A DNA stretch of 64,000 nt from Streptomyces sp. DH5 (GCF_020873915.1 NZ_JAHWGP010000002.1:248001-312000); one strand, 5' to 3'. Positions 23,574 through 32,894 are shown, numbered from the stretch's first letter. Translations and numbers: made by a program. Notes: generated by a model not told the origin, from the letters alone.

Positions 23574-25262
23574 ATGGCCACCACACCCGACGACGAGCGG
23601 CAGCGGCACCCGGGCGCGCACGGCGCCACCCGCGACCTCACCCACGAGGTCACCAACCAGCCCCCTCCCCTGTCCCCGTACGACGCATCCGACGACACCG
23701 CCCTGCTGGAGGCCCTGCGGCGGGAGGGAGCCGGCTGGGCCGAGGAGGATGTGCGGCGCCTCGGCCTGCTGGCCGGGAGCGCGCAGGTGCAGGAGTGGAG
23801 CGACCTGGCCAACCGCCACGAGCCCGCACTGCGCACCCACGACCGGTACGGGCACCGCGTCGACGAGGTCGACTTCCACCCGAGCTGGCACCGCCTGATG
23901 CGCACGGCCGTCGCCGAAGGGCTGGCCGGCGCGCCCTGGGCCGACGACCGGCCCGGCGCGCACGTCGCGCGCACCGCCGGCGGACTGGTGTGGGGACACA
24001 CCGACGCGGGACACGGCTGCCCGACGTCCATGACGTACGCGGCGGTGCCCGCGCTGCGCCGGCAACCCGACCTCGCGAAGGTGTACGAGCCGCTGCTGAC
24101 CAGCCGCACCTACGAGCCGGGCCTGCGCGCTCCGGCCGGGAAGCGCGGACTGCTGGCGGGCATGGGGATGACCGAGAAGCAGGGCGGCTCGGACGTCCGC
24201 AGCAACACCACCACGGCGGCCCCGACCGCCGAGCCCGGTGTCTACACCCTGCGCGGGCACAAGTGGTTCACCTCGGCGCCGATGTGCGACGTGTTCCTGG
24301 TGCTGGCGCAGGCGCCGGAGGGCCTGTCGTGCTTCCTCGTGCCGCGCGTGCTGCCGGACGGCACCCGCAACACCTTCCGCATCCAGCGGCTGAAGGAGAA
24401 GCTGGGCAACCGGTCCAACGCCTCCTCCGAGCCCGAGTTCGACGGGACCGTGGCCTGGCTGGTCGGTCCGGAGGGGCAGGGCGTGAAGACCATCATCGAG
24501 ATGGTCAACAGCACCCGGCTCGACTGCGTGACGATGTCGGCGGCGCTGATGCGCAAGACGCTCGTCGAGGCGGGCCACCATGTGCGCCACCGCGGCGCGT
24601 TCGGGGCACGGCTGGTGGACCAGCCGCTGATGCGCAACGTGCTCGCCGATCTGGCGCTGGAGTCGGAGGCCGCCACCACCCTCACCCTGCGGCTGGCCGG
24701 GGCGGCCGACCGCGCGGTGCGCGGGGACGCCGGGGAGGCCGCGTTCCGCCGGATCGCGACGGCGGTCGGCAAGTACTGGGTGACCAAACGCGGACCGGCC
24801 TTCACCGCCGAGGCCATGGAGTGCCTGGGCGGCAACGGCTACGTGGAGGAATCCGGCATGCCCCGGCACTACCGGGAGGCCCCGCTGCTGTCGATCTGGG
24901 AGGGCTCGGGGAACGTCAACGCCCTCGACGTGCTCCGCGCGCTCGGCCGGGACCCGGCCACCGCTCAGGCGCTCTTCGGCGAACTCGCCCTGACACACGG
25001 TGCGGACGCCCGGCTCGACGCCGCCGTGGCCGGGCTGAAGGAGCAGCTCGCCTCGGGGTCGCAGGCCGGTGCCCGGCGGCTGGTGGAGCGGATGGCGCTG
25101 ACGCTCCAGGGCTCCCTGCTGGTCCGCCACGCCCCGCCGGCGGTCGCCGACGCGTTCTGCGCGACGCGGCTGGGCGGTGACTGGGGGCACTCCTTCGGCA
25201 CACTGCCCGCCGCTGCGGACATCGACGCGATCATCGGGCGCGCGCTGCCGGAACGCGGCTGA
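23574..25262 (+). CDS. AidB-like acyl-CoA dehydrogenase
   Basis: This 562-residue flavoprotein is much longer than classical acyl-CoA dehydrogenases (~380) and matches the AidB type. It has GMGMTEKQGGSDVRSNTTTA, GHKWFTSAPMCDVFLVLAQAP, EKLGNRSNASSEPEFDG and AMECLGGNGYVEESGMPRHYREAPLLSIWEGSGNVNALDVLRAL. In E. coli, AidB is induced by alkylating agents; it has weak isovaleryl-CoA dehydrogenase activity and binds DNA. Here control is probably by PaaX rather than Ada. The ATG at 23574 has no strong ribosome binding site, which fits a very short leader. Confidence 0.9.
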   Translation: MATTPDDERQRHPGAHGATRDLTHEVTNQPPPLSPYDASDDTALLEALRREGAGWAEEDVRRLGLLAGSAQVQEWSDLANRHEPALRTHDRYGHRVDEVDFHPSWHRLMRTAVAEGLAGAPWADDRPGAHVARTAGGLVWGHTDAGHGCPTSMTYAAVPALRRQPDLAKVYEPLLTSRTYEPGLRAPAGKRGLLAGMGMTEKQGGSDVRSNTTTAAPTAEPGVYTLRGHKWFTSAPMCDVFLVLAQAPEGLSCFLVPRVLPDGTRNTFRIQRLKEKLGNRSNASSEPEFDGTVAWLVGPEGQGVKTIIEMVNSTRLDCVTMSAALMRKTLVEAGHHVRHRGAFGARLVDQPLMRNVLADLALESEAATTLTLRLAGAADRAVRGDAGEAAFRRIATAVGKYWVTKRGPAFTAEAMECLGGNGYVEESGMPRHYREAPLLSIWEGSGNVNALDVLRALGRDPATAQALFGELALTHGADARLDAAVAGLKEQLASGSQAGARRLVERMALTLQGSLLVRHAPPAVADAFCATRLGGDWGHSFGTLPAAADIDAIIGRALPERG

Positions 25263-25422
25263 AAGCCGTCTCCGACGGAGCGGCACCGGCAGGCGGCGAC
25301 CGGACGGCACACGGCGTGACCTGCGGCGCGGCACGATCCGGAGATGACTGTCAGTGGCGGGGTGCAGACTGGCCGGTGTCCGTTGTCGAGACGTCGAGGG
25401 TGACGTCGCGGAGGTGATCGGC

Positions 25423-26508
25423 ATGACCGAGGTAGTGCTCGCCGTGGGTACCCGCAAGGGCCTGTTCATCGGGCGCCGACGGGGCGGCGCCTGGGCGTTC
25501 GACGAGAGCCCGTATTTCAACGCGCAGGCCGTGTACTCGGTCGCGATCGACACCCGCGGGGCGAGCCCCCGGCTGCTGGCGGGCGGGGACAGCGCCCACT
25601 GGGGGCCGTCGGTGTTCCACTCCGACGACCTGGGCCGCAGCTGGACCGAACCGGCCCGGCCGGCCGTCAGGTTCCCCAAGGACACGGGTGCTTCGCTGGA
25701 GAGGGTCTGGCAGCTGCACCCGGCCGCCGCCGAACCCGGCGTGGTGTACGCGGGCACGGAACCGGCGGCGCTGTACCGCTCGGAGGACCGCGGAGAGAGC
25801 TTCGAGCTGATCCGGCCGCTGTGGGAGCACCCCACCCGATCGAAGTGGGTGCCGGGCGGCGGCGGTGAGGGCCTGCACACCGTGCTCACCGACGAGCGCG
25901 ACCCGCGGGCCGTGACGGTGGCCGTCTCCACCGCGGGGGTGTTCCGCACCCTGGACGGCGGCAGGAGCTGGGCCCCGTCCAATTCCGGGGTCTCCGCGGT
26001 GTTCCTGCCGGACCCGGACCCGGAGTTCGGCCAGTGCGTGCACAAGGTCGCCCGGGACGCGGTGGACCCGGACCGGCTGTACCTGCAGAACCACTGGGGG
26101 GTGTACCGCAGCGACGACGCGGGCGGGCACTGGACGGACATCGGCGAGGGACTGCCGTCGACGTTCGGCTTCGCGGCGGTCGCCCACCCCCACCGCGGGG
26201 ACACGGCGTACGTGTTCCCGATCAACGCCGACTCCGACCGGGTCCCGGCCGGCCGCCGCTGCCGGGTCTACCGGACGGCGGACGCGGGCGCGCACTGGGA
26301 GCCGCTCTCGGCCGGGCTGCCGCAGGAGGACCACTACGGCACGGTGCTGCGCGACGCGATGTGCCACGACGGCGCGGACCCGGCCGGCATCTACTTCGGC
26401 AATCGCAACGGCGAGGTGTACGCGTCGGCCGACGACGGCGACAGCTGGCGGCAACTGGCCTCGCACCTGCCGGACGTGCTGTGCGTGCGGGCGGCGGTCG
26501 TGGGCTGA
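25423..26508 (+). CDS. BNR/sialidase-type repeat protein
   Basis: This 361-residue protein has no signal peptide and is built of beta-propeller BNR-type repeats: FHSDDLGRSWTEPARP, YRSEDRGESFELIRP, FRTLDGGRSWAPSNSG, YRSDDAGGHWTDIGEGLP, YRTADAGAHWEPLSAGLP and YASADDGDSWRQLASHLP. The repeats carry the Asp-box S/T-x-D-x-G-x-x-W. Catalytic sialidase residues are not evident, so a binding or unknown hydrolytic role is likely. The start MTEVV at 25423 has GGAGG 8 bp upstream. Confidence 0.85.
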   Translation: MTEVVLAVGTRKGLFIGRRRGGAWAFDESPYFNAQAVYSVAIDTRGASPRLLAGGDSAHWGPSVFHSDDLGRSWTEPARPAVRFPKDTGASLERVWQLHPAAAEPGVVYAGTEPAALYRSEDRGESFELIRPLWEHPTRSKWVPGGGGEGLHTVLTDERDPRAVTVAVSTAGVFRTLDGGRSWAPSNSGVSAVFLPDPDPEFGQCVHKVARDAVDPDRLYLQNHWGVYRSDDAGGHWTDIGEGLPSTFGFAAVAHPHRGDTAYVFPINADSDRVPAGRRCRVYRTADAGAHWEPLSAGLPQEDHYGTVLRDAMCHDGADPAGIYFGNRNGEVYASADDGDSWRQLASHLPDVLCVRAAVVG

Positions 26509-26529
26509 TCCGCGCCGCGGGTTCGCAGC

Positions 26530-26572
26530 AACCGGGTTTCCGGCCGGCAGCCGGCCGGCCGGAGACCGGGTT
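26530..26572. terminator. Hairpin between converging genes
   Basis: An 18-bp inverted repeat (26530-26547 with 26555-26572, two mismatches) lies between the BNR gene and the uracil-DNA glycosylase gene. It probably stops transcription from both sides. Confidence 0.75.
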
Positions 26573-26675
26573 CGTTCGCCGCGCGTCGGTACCGGGCGAG
26601 AACGCTCCTTCGGCCTGCCGCGGCCGGCGGCCCGGCCCCGCCGGCCGCGGCAGCCCCGGTCCGCCCGCGTCCCCG

Positions 26676-27353
26676 TCAGGGCAGGCGCCACTCCACCGGC
26701 TGCGCGCCCTGGCGGGCCAGCAGGTCGTTGGCCCGGCTGAACGGGCGGGAGCCGAAGAAACCGCGGTCGGCCGACATCGGTGACGGGTGGGCCGACTCGA
26801 TGGCCGGAAGATCGCCGAGCAGCGGACGGCAGTTGCGGGCGTCCCGCCCCCACAGGATGGACACCAGGGGCTTGCCGCGCTCCGCCAGCGCGCGGATCGC
26901 CTGCTCGGTGACCTCTTCCCAGCCCTTGCCCCGATGGGCGGCCGGCTTGCGCGGGGCCGTGGTCAGCGCCCTGTTGAGCAGCAGCACGCCCTGCTCGGTC
27001 CACGGGGTCAGATCGCCGTTCGACGGCCTGGGCAGGCCCAGGTCCGCGTGCATCTCCCGGAAGATGTTCTCCAGACTTCCCGGCAGTGACCGTACCTCGG
27101 GCGCCACCGCGAAGCTCAGCCCGATCGCCATGCCGGGCGTCGGGTAGGGGTCCTGACCGACGATCAGGACCCGTACGTCGTCGAAGGGTTGCTGGAAGGC
27201 GCGCAGGACATGGGCGCCCGCGGGCAGATAGGTGCGCCCCGCCGCTATCTCCGCGCGCAGGAAGTCCCCCATCGCCGCGACGCGGTCGGCCACCGGTTCG
27301 AGGGCCTTCGCCCAGCCCGCTTCCACCAGTTCATGCAAAGGTCTTGGTGCCAC
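26676..27353 (-). CDS. ung: Uracil-DNA glycosylase, family 1
   Basis: This 225-residue base-excision repair enzyme removes uracil from DNA. The water-activating loop GQDPYP is at 66-71 (Asp68), the uracil-binding LLLNRALT at 124-131, and the minor-groove loop HPSPMSA at 189-195 (His189). It is complete and of typical length. Its start lies about 130 bp from the divergent kinase gene. Streptomycetes may carry more than one family-1 UDG; only this copy is visible here. Confidence 0.95.
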   Translation of the reverse strand: MAPRPLHELVEAGWAKALEPVADRVAAMGDFLRAEIAAGRTYLPAGAHVLRAFQQPFDDVRVLIVGQDPYPTPGMAIGLSFAVAPEVRSLPGSLENIFREMHADLGLPRPSNGDLTPWTEQGVLLLNRALTTAPRKPAAHRGKGWEEVTEQAIRALAERGKPLVSILWGRDARNCRPLLGDLPAIESAHPSPMSADRGFFGSRPFSRANDLLARQGAQPVEWRLP

Positions 27354-27485
27354 GCGTGGACTCTAGCGACAACGGGGCCCCGGCTCACACCCGGCTGCTC
27401 CTCCGGCTGCTCCCGGGCGGTCCCGCCCTCCGGACGCTACCCTTCGTCCTCGCCGTGCCGCCGCGGAAAGGGGAGTTCGTTGACC

Positions 27486-28487
27486 GTGACCGGTTACCTC
27501 GCCGTGGACTCCGGCGGCTCCGGCCTGCGGGTCGTCGTCGGGGACGCCGGGCGGGGACCGCTCGCCCGGGCCGCCTCGGACGTACCCGTGCGCACCGGGC
27601 CGCGGGGCATCGACCCCGGGCACCTCATGGAACACCTGGTGCCCGTCGCACGGGCGCTGTGCGCCGATGCGGGGATCGGACACCTCCGGGCGGCCGTCGT
27701 CGGCGCGGCCGGGATGGCCAGCCTGGGGGACGCGCTGCGCGCGGAGCTGCCGGGCGCCCTCGCCCGTGAACTGGGCGTGCGGTCCATGGCGTTGGCGGCG
27801 GACGCGATCACCGCGTACGTCGGCGCCCTGGGAACGCGGCCCGGTGCGGTGATCGCCGCCGGCACGGGTCTCATCGCGACCGGCACCGATCTGACGAGCT
27901 GGAGCCGGGCGGACGGCTGGGGGCACCTGCTCGGCGACTGCGGCGGCGGCGCGTGGATCGGGCGGGCGGGCCTGGAGGCGGCGCTGCGCGCCCACGACGG
28001 CCGGGAGGGTGGCTCGCCTCGGCTGAGGGCCAGCGCGGAGGAGGTCTTCGGGCCCGTGACCGGGCTGCCCGGCCGGCTGTACCCGCGTGCCGACCGGCCC
28101 GCCGTGCTCGCGTCCTTCGCGCCGCGTGTCGGTGAGTGCGCGACCGGCGGTGATCCGGTCGCCGTGGGCATCCTGCGGGCGGCGGCCCGCCACATGGCCG
28201 ACTCCGCGGCGGCCGTGTGCCCGGCGGAGGGCGAGCCGGCGGTCGGTCTCACCGGTGGCCTGTTCCGCATGGGAGCCGCGCTGCTCGTCCCGGTGGAGGA
28301 GGAGCTGGCGCGGCGCCTGCCGGGCGCACGGCAGATCCTCGCGGAGGGGGACCCCCTCGCCGGGGCGGTGCGGATCGCAGAGGCCCTGGCCACCGGCTCG
28401 TTCGCCCTCCCGGAGCACCCGACGATGCTGTGCGTCACCGGCCCGGCGGGGGAGGACAGCACACGCGCGGGCGACGCCCGTACGTAA
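27486..28487 (+). CDS. BadF/BadG-type ATPase, probable N-acetylglucosamine kinase
   Basis: This 333-residue ASKHA-fold kinase has the phosphate loop YLAVDSGGSGLRVVVGD, the adenosine motif VIAAGTGLIATG with GWGHLLGDCGGGAWIGR, and VGLTGGLFRMG at the C-terminus. These resemble eukaryotic-type GlcNAc kinases of the BadF/BadG/BcrA/BcrD family. It would phosphorylate GlcNAc or a related amino sugar. GTG 27486 is preferred; a TTG at 27480 is also possible. It precedes the CbiX-like gene by 84 bp on the same strand. Confidence 0.83.
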   Translation: MTGYLAVDSGGSGLRVVVGDAGRGPLARAASDVPVRTGPRGIDPGHLMEHLVPVARALCADAGIGHLRAAVVGAAGMASLGDALRAELPGALARELGVRSMALAADAITAYVGALGTRPGAVIAAGTGLIATGTDLTSWSRADGWGHLLGDCGGGAWIGRAGLEAALRAHDGREGGSPRLRASAEEVFGPVTGLPGRLYPRADRPAVLASFAPRVGECATGGDPVAVGILRAAARHMADSAAAVCPAEGEPAVGLTGGLFRMGAALLVPVEEELARRLPGARQILAEGDPLAGAVRIAEALATGSFALPEHPTMLCVTGPAGEDSTRAGDART

Positions 28488-28571
28488 CCCATCAGACAAA
28501 ACCGGACGGATACCGCTCACCTGCCCCCTCCCCGAACAGGGGCAGCCGGGAAAGCACTAACATGCCGCAAC

Positions 28572-29492
28572 ATGAGCACCCCCACTGGGCCCGCGTCCGG
28601 CCTGCCAGTACGAATGCCGCGCCCCCGCCAGCCCGGGCGGCACCGCCGTCCCGAGCCGCTGGTGGCTCCCGAGGACGCGCCCGCGCTCGTCCTCGCCGTG
28701 CCGGGTGCGCCCAGCAGTGCCACCCGCTCGCTCGCCGAAGAGGTCGTGAGCATCGCCCGTTCCGAGCTGCCCGGTCTGGACGCCCGGATCGGTTACCTCG
28801 ACGGTGACGGGGAGTTCCCCTCGCTGTCGTCCGTGCTCGCGCACGCGGCCGAGGAGCGCACGGCCCGTTTCGAGCAGGCCCGTGCCGCGGGTATGGACGT
28901 CAAGGAGCCCGACGGTCCCGTCGCCGTCGTCGTGCCCCTGCTGGCCGGCCCGGACAGCTCGCTGCTGCGCCAGGTCCGCCAGGCCGTGATGGACAGCAGG
29001 GTCGCCGCCGAGCTGACCGACGTGCTGGGTCCGCACCCGCTGCTCGCCGAGGCGCTGCACGTGCGGCTGTCGGAGGCCGGTCTGGCCCGCGCCGACCGTG
29101 CCCGGCTGTTCACCGTGGCGACCGCCGCGGACGGCATCATCCTGGCCTCCGTGGGCGGTGACGAGGCCGTGCAGGCGGCCGGGATCACCGGCATGCTGCT
29201 CGCCGCGCGCCTCGCCGTGCCGGTGATGGCGGCGGCCCTGGACCAGGAGGGTTCCATCGCCTCCGTGGCCGAGCAGCTGCGCGGTTCCGGTTCGCAGCAG
29301 CTGGCGCTCGCGCCGTACCTGATCGGCCCGGAGATCGACGCGAGCCTGCTCGAGGAGGCCGCGAGGGAGGCGGGCTGCCCCGCCGCCGAGGCGCTCGGCC
29401 CGTACCCGGCGATCGGCAAGCTGGCCCTGGCCAAGTACACGACCGCCCTGGGCATCGCCCCGCCGCAGGCGCAGAGCACCCCGGCCCGCTGA
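28572..29492 (+). CDS. CbiX-like protein (sirohydrochlorin chelatase fold) lacking metal ligands
   Basis: This 306-residue protein has two CbiX/SirB-type halves, seen from GPHPLLAEALHVRLSEAGL and the strand order. In functional chelatases the first strand ends in CHGS and a later loop in G-Y-H, giving the two histidine ligands. Here the corresponding places read AVPGAPSSAT and PLLAGPDSSL, so both histidines are gone. It is therefore unlikely to insert metal into sirohydrochlorin in the classical way. No other tetrapyrrole gene is near. It may be a binding or regulatory relative. Confidence 0.75.
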   Translation: MSTPTGPASGLPVRMPRPRQPGRHRRPEPLVAPEDAPALVLAVPGAPSSATRSLAEEVVSIARSELPGLDARIGYLDGDGEFPSLSSVLAHAAEERTARFEQARAAGMDVKEPDGPVAVVVPLLAGPDSSLLRQVRQAVMDSRVAAELTDVLGPHPLLAEALHVRLSEAGLARADRARLFTVATAADGIILASVGGDEAVQAAGITGMLLAARLAVPVMAAALDQEGSIASVAEQLRGSGSQQLALAPYLIGPEIDASLLEEAAREAGCPAAEALGPYPAIGKLALAKYTTALGIAPPQAQSTPAR

Positions 29493-29519
29493 CGCGGACC
29501 GGCTCCCGCAGGACGCCGA

Positions 29520-29551
29520 AAGGGCCCGCTCCGGAAACGGAACGGGTCCTT
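29520..29551. terminator. Bidirectional terminator
   Basis: Interrupted hairpin AAGG-CCCG-CCG / CGG-CGGG-CCTT with a GAAA loop, between the converging CbiX-like and lactonase genes. A-tract on one side and T-tract on the other suit both directions. Confidence 0.72.
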
Positions 29552-29568
29552 CGTCGTGTCCGGCCCGG

Positions 29569-30600
29569 TCAGCGGGCGACCACCACGCAGGACGCGGCCG
29601 GCACCGGGAGCGAGCCGCCGCGCCGCGGTACACCGGTGTCCGGGTCGAGCGCGAACCAGGTCACGTCCCCGGAGCGTTCGTTGGCGACGTACAGGACGCC
29701 GTCGGCCACCGTGACGGCTCGGGGCCAGTGACCGCCGCAGGACACGGTGGTGACCGGGGTGAGGGCCGCGCCGCGCTCCCCCACCGCGAACACGGACAGG
29801 ACGTCCTCGCCGCGGGTCGCGGTCCACAGGAAGCGCCCGTCGGCCGAGACGGCCACGCCGGAGGGGTAGGCGTCGCCCGCCGGTGCGCCGGGCAGCACCG
29901 GGACCTCGGCGAGCGGCTTCAGGGCGCCGACGGCGGCGTCCCAGCGGCAGACGACGAGGGTCGGGGCGAGCTCGTTGAGCACGTACGCGTACGCACCGCC
30001 GGGGTGGAAGGCGAGGTGCCGCGGTCCCGAGCCCGGGCGCAGGGCGGTCTCCCGGTGCGGCACGAGGGTGCCGTCGGCCATCGCGCACACCCGTACCGAG
30101 TCGGTGCCGAGGTCGACGCCGACCGCCCAGCGTCCGCTCGGGTCGGGTTGCACCTGGTGGGCGTGCGGGCCCTGCTGGCGTTGCGGGTGGGGGCCGGAGC
30201 CGCTGTGCCGCAGGACTCCGGCGACGGACCGGGCGAGGGTGCCGTCCTCGCGGACCGGGACGGCGCTGATGCTGCCGGAGCCGTAGTTCGCGGTGAGGAG
30301 GTGCCCCGCGAAGAGGCTGAGGTGGGTCGGTCCGCTGCCGTCCACCGGGACCTCACGTCCGGCCGGCCGCGGGCCGTCCCCGGTGACGTGGAACGCGGCC
30401 ACGGCGCCCTCGGCCGTCTCACTGACCGCGTACAGCGTGCGGCCGTCGGCCGACAGGGTCAGCCAGGACGGGTCGGGTACGGCGTCCAGGGCGCCCAGAC
30501 GGGTCAGCGCGCCGCTGGGGCCGACGGCGGCGGTGACGATGCCCGGGCCTCCCGCCGCCGTGAACGATCCGATGAACGCCCGCCCTCTGCCGTCCGCCAC
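29569..30600 (-). CDS. Lactonase-family (6-phosphogluconolactonase-like) beta-propeller protein
   Basis: This 343-residue protein is a seven-bladed propeller of the YbhE/lactonase family. The repeats include PSWLTLSADGRTLYAVSE, GPTHLSLFAGHLLTANYGSGSI, GPRHLAFHPGGAYAYVLNEL, YPSGVAVSADGRFLWTATRGEDVLSVF and HWPRAVTVADGVLYVANERSGDVTWF. Members hydrolyse 6-phosphogluconolactone or other lactones. There is no signal peptide. It is convergent with the CbiX-like gene and lies 138 bp downstream of the FUSC gene on the same strand. Confidence 0.88.
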   Translation of the reverse strand: MADGRGRAFIGSFTAAGGPGIVTAAVGPSGALTRLGALDAVPDPSWLTLSADGRTLYAVSETAEGAVAAFHVTGDGPRPAGREVPVDGSGPTHLSLFAGHLLTANYGSGSISAVPVREDGTLARSVAGVLRHSGSGPHPQRQQGPHAHQVQPDPSGRWAVGVDLGTDSVRVCAMADGTLVPHRETALRPGSGPRHLAFHPGGAYAYVLNELAPTLVVCRWDAAVGALKPLAEVPVLPGAPAGDAYPSGVAVSADGRFLWTATRGEDVLSVFAVGERGAALTPVTTVSCGGHWPRAVTVADGVLYVANERSGDVTWFALDPDTGVPRRGGSLPVPAASCVVVAR

Positions 30601-30738
30601 GGCTGTCCCCTCTCCTCCTGTGCCGACCGGCTGTGCCGACCGGAGTGACGGTAACAGTCGAGTGCTCGCGGTCCGGGCCGGCCGGCGGCACCGGCCGTCC
30701 CGCTCGCCGCGCCGTACGCCGGGTGCGAGGTCCGCGGG

Positions 30739-32298
30739 TCAGGCCCCGGCGAGCGGGGAGCGGGACGGCGTGCGCAGGGGAGCGGCGAGGTCGGCGAGGG
30801 CGCGTTCCAGGCCGTGGAGGTGGGCGAGGGCGGGCCCGGCTTCCGCGGGGGCGGTCCGTACCTCGATGTCCCGGCCTTCGGTGAGCGCCTCGACCGCTGC
30901 CTCCACCCGACGGCAGGCGGCGGTCAGCCGGGCGTCGTGCGAGGCCTCGGGGTCGGCGGCGACGGCGACGAGGCCGCGGATCTCGCGGGCGCAGTCGTCG
31001 AGCAGGGCGAGCACCCGGCGGGCGCGCCGCTTGCGGGCGAGCAGCGGGTTCAGCGGGTGCACCAGCGGGGCGACGGACAGGCGCACCCGGGCCAGCAGCT
31101 GCTCCAGCTCCGCCACGGCGGGCGCCGGGTCGGCGTCCGCGGTTCCGGCCAGTCGCGCGGCGGCCTGCGCGGTGCACGCGTGGACGCAGCGCAGCGCCCG
31201 CTGGATCCAGACGTCCGTGATGCTGTGCGTGGTCACGGGCAGGACGAACGCCACCGCCAGAGCGGCGCCGAGCGCGCCGACGCCGGTCTCCACCAGCCGC
31301 AGCGCCAGCAGCCCGGGGGTCAGGACGCCGAGGAGGCCGTAGAGCATGGCGGCGAGCACGGTCACCCAGAGCATCATCCAGGTGTAGGACACGGCGGCCG
31401 TGTAGAAGATGCCGAAGACGGCGACGGCGACGACCGTGGCCGTGAGCGGGCCGTCGCCGCCGGCGGGGACGGCGACGAGCAGGGCGAGCCCGATGCCGAT
31501 GAACGTGCCCAGCACGCGCCGGAAGCCGCGCACCAGGGTCTCGCCGCGCGAGGTGGTGTTGACGAAGACCCACCAGGCGGCGCCGACCGCCCAGTACCAG
31601 CGCTGTCCGGACACCAGCTGGCCGACGACCAGGGCGAAGCCCGCCCCGGCGGTCGCCTGGACGGCCTGGCGGGTGGTGACCCGGGCCAGTCCGGTGCCGG
31701 CGGGGGGCGCCGGTACGACGGGCGGGGGCAGCCGGCGCTCGTAGCACCACACTCCGAAGCGCACCACGGCCGCGGCGAGCACGGACAGCAGGACGGAGGC
31801 GTACAGCTCGGGCAGCTGGTCCGGCCTCGTGTGCAGGAACTGCGCCACGAAGTACGTCATGAACGCGAAGACCCCGAGGCTGTGCCCGCGGGGGCCCCAG
31901 CGCCGCGCGTACACCCCGAGCCCGACCACGGCGAGGAAGGTGAGGTCGCGGGCGACCGGCTGGTCGTGGAGCAGGGCCGCGGCGGCGAGCACGGGCAGGC
32001 CGGCGGCGGGCAGCAGGGCGGTGGTGACGACCTGTCCGCGGACGGTGGCGTCGGTGACGGTGAACAGGGCGAGCAGCGCGGCGAGCCCGCCGGTGACGAC
32101 ACCGGTGAGCGTGTGCCCGGCGAGGCCGCAGACCACGACGGACAGTCCGATGCCGAGCACGGCCCGCGCCGCGAAGCGCAGCCGCACCCGGCCCGGGTCC
32201 GGCGCCATGAACACCCTCTTCAGCACTGCTTTCGGCCCCCTGGGATCCGTGGCATGAGAAAGGCGCCGCGGAGTCCGCAGCGCCATCGACATCTCCAT
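30739..32298 (-). CDS. FUSC-family membrane transporter
   Basis: This 519-residue protein has an N-terminal set of about six transmembrane helices, a second hydrophobic set (WYWAVGAAWWVFVNTTSRGETLVRGFRRVLGTFIGIGLALLVAV is the FUSC signature region), and an Arg/Ala-rich cytoplasmic C-terminal domain. FUSC proteins export aromatic acids or other organic anions. It is complete, unlike the decayed relative at 11.2-11.8 kb. It is divergent from an Lrp/AsnC regulator, and the shared region carries an inverted repeat. Confidence 0.88.
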   Translation of the reverse strand: MEMSMALRTPRRLSHATDPRGPKAVLKRVFMAPDPGRVRLRFAARAVLGIGLSVVVCGLAGHTLTGVVTGGLAALLALFTVTDATVRGQVVTTALLPAAGLPVLAAAALLHDQPVARDLTFLAVVGLGVYARRWGPRGHSLGVFAFMTYFVAQFLHTRPDQLPELYASVLLSVLAAAVVRFGVWCYERRLPPPVVPAPPAGTGLARVTTRQAVQATAGAGFALVVGQLVSGQRWYWAVGAAWWVFVNTTSRGETLVRGFRRVLGTFIGIGLALLVAVPAGGDGPLTATVVAVAVFGIFYTAAVSYTWMMLWVTVLAAMLYGLLGVLTPGLLALRLVETGVGALGAALAVAFVLPVTTHSITDVWIQRALRCVHACTAQAAARLAGTADADPAPAVAELEQLLARVRLSVAPLVHPLNPLLARKRRARRVLALLDDCAREIRGLVAVAADPEASHDARLTAACRRVEAAVEALTEGRDIEVRTAPAEAGPALAHLHGLERALADLAAPLRTPSRSPLAGA

Positions 32299-32345
32299 AT
32301 CAGCATCCCTGCCACCAGTGGCTCAACAGGCTCTCTTCAACATGC

Positions 32346-32397
32346 GCCATTGGTACAGTTCTCGTGGCACTTCTCCGGCCATCGCCGCGCCAATGGC
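32346..32397. promoter_or_regulatory. Inverted repeat between FUSC and lrp-like genes
   Basis: GCCATTGG (32346-32353) and its exact reverse complement CCAATGGC (32390-32397) are 36 bp apart, about four helical turns centre to centre, in the 119-bp divergent region. TACAGT (32354-32359) next to the first copy may be a -10 element. This fits Lrp-type binding to paired sites. Confidence 0.5.
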
Positions 32398-32417
32398 CGA
32401 CCCCGGGAGGGAACCTC

Positions 32418-32894
32418 ATGGCCGTGGACGAGCTCGACACGCGCATCCTGCGGCTGCTGCTGGAGCGGCCGCGCACCAGCGTGCGGGAGTACGCGAGGAT
32501 CCTCGGAGTCGCCCGGGGCACGCTGCAGGCCCGGCTGGACCGTATGGAGCGCGAGGGTGTGATCACCGGCACCGGCCCCGCCCTCTCCCCCGCGGCGCTG
32601 GGCCACCCGGTGCTGGCGTTCGTGCACATCGAGGTCACCCAGGGGCATCTGGACGAGGTGGGCGACGCCCTGGCGGCCGTGCCGGAGATCGTGGAGGCCT
32701 TCTCCATCACCGGCGGCGGGGACCTGCTGACCCGGGTGGTGGCGCGCGACAACGCGCATCTGGAGGACGTGATCCAGAAGCTGATCAGTCTGCCGGGGGT
32801 CGTCCGCACCCGCAGCGAGGTGGCGCTGCGCGAGCGCGTCCCGCACCGGCTGCTGCCGCTGGTGGAGTCGGTCGGCCGGACGGTGCGCAAGTGA
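32418..32894 (+). CDS. Lrp/AsnC-family regulator
   Basis: This 158-residue protein opens with the typical MAVDELDTRILRLLLERPRTSVREYARILGVARGTLQARLDRMEREGVI helix-turn-helix. A RAM/AsnC ligand domain follows (VLAFVHIEVTQGHLDEVGDALAAVPEIVEAFSITGGGDLLTRVVARDNAHLEDVIQKL). The ATG at 32418 has GGGAGG 6 bp upstream. It probably controls itself and the divergent FUSC exporter in response to an amino acid or aromatic acid. Confidence 0.92.
   Translation: MAVDELDTRILRLLLERPRTSVREYARILGVARGTLQARLDRMEREGVITGTGPALSPAALGHPVLAFVHIEVTQGHLDEVGDALAAVPEIVEAFSITGGGDLLTRVVARDNAHLEDVIQKLISLPGVVRTRSEVALRERVPHRLLPLVESVGRTVRK

Noticed and set aside
23508-26225. A very long open frame (over 900 codons) on the minus strand
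   Set aside because: It lies antisense to the PaaX spacer, the AidB-like gene and the BNR gene, all of which have clear domains. Its translation is Arg/His/Gly-rich with no domain, a usual shadow in 72% GC DNA.
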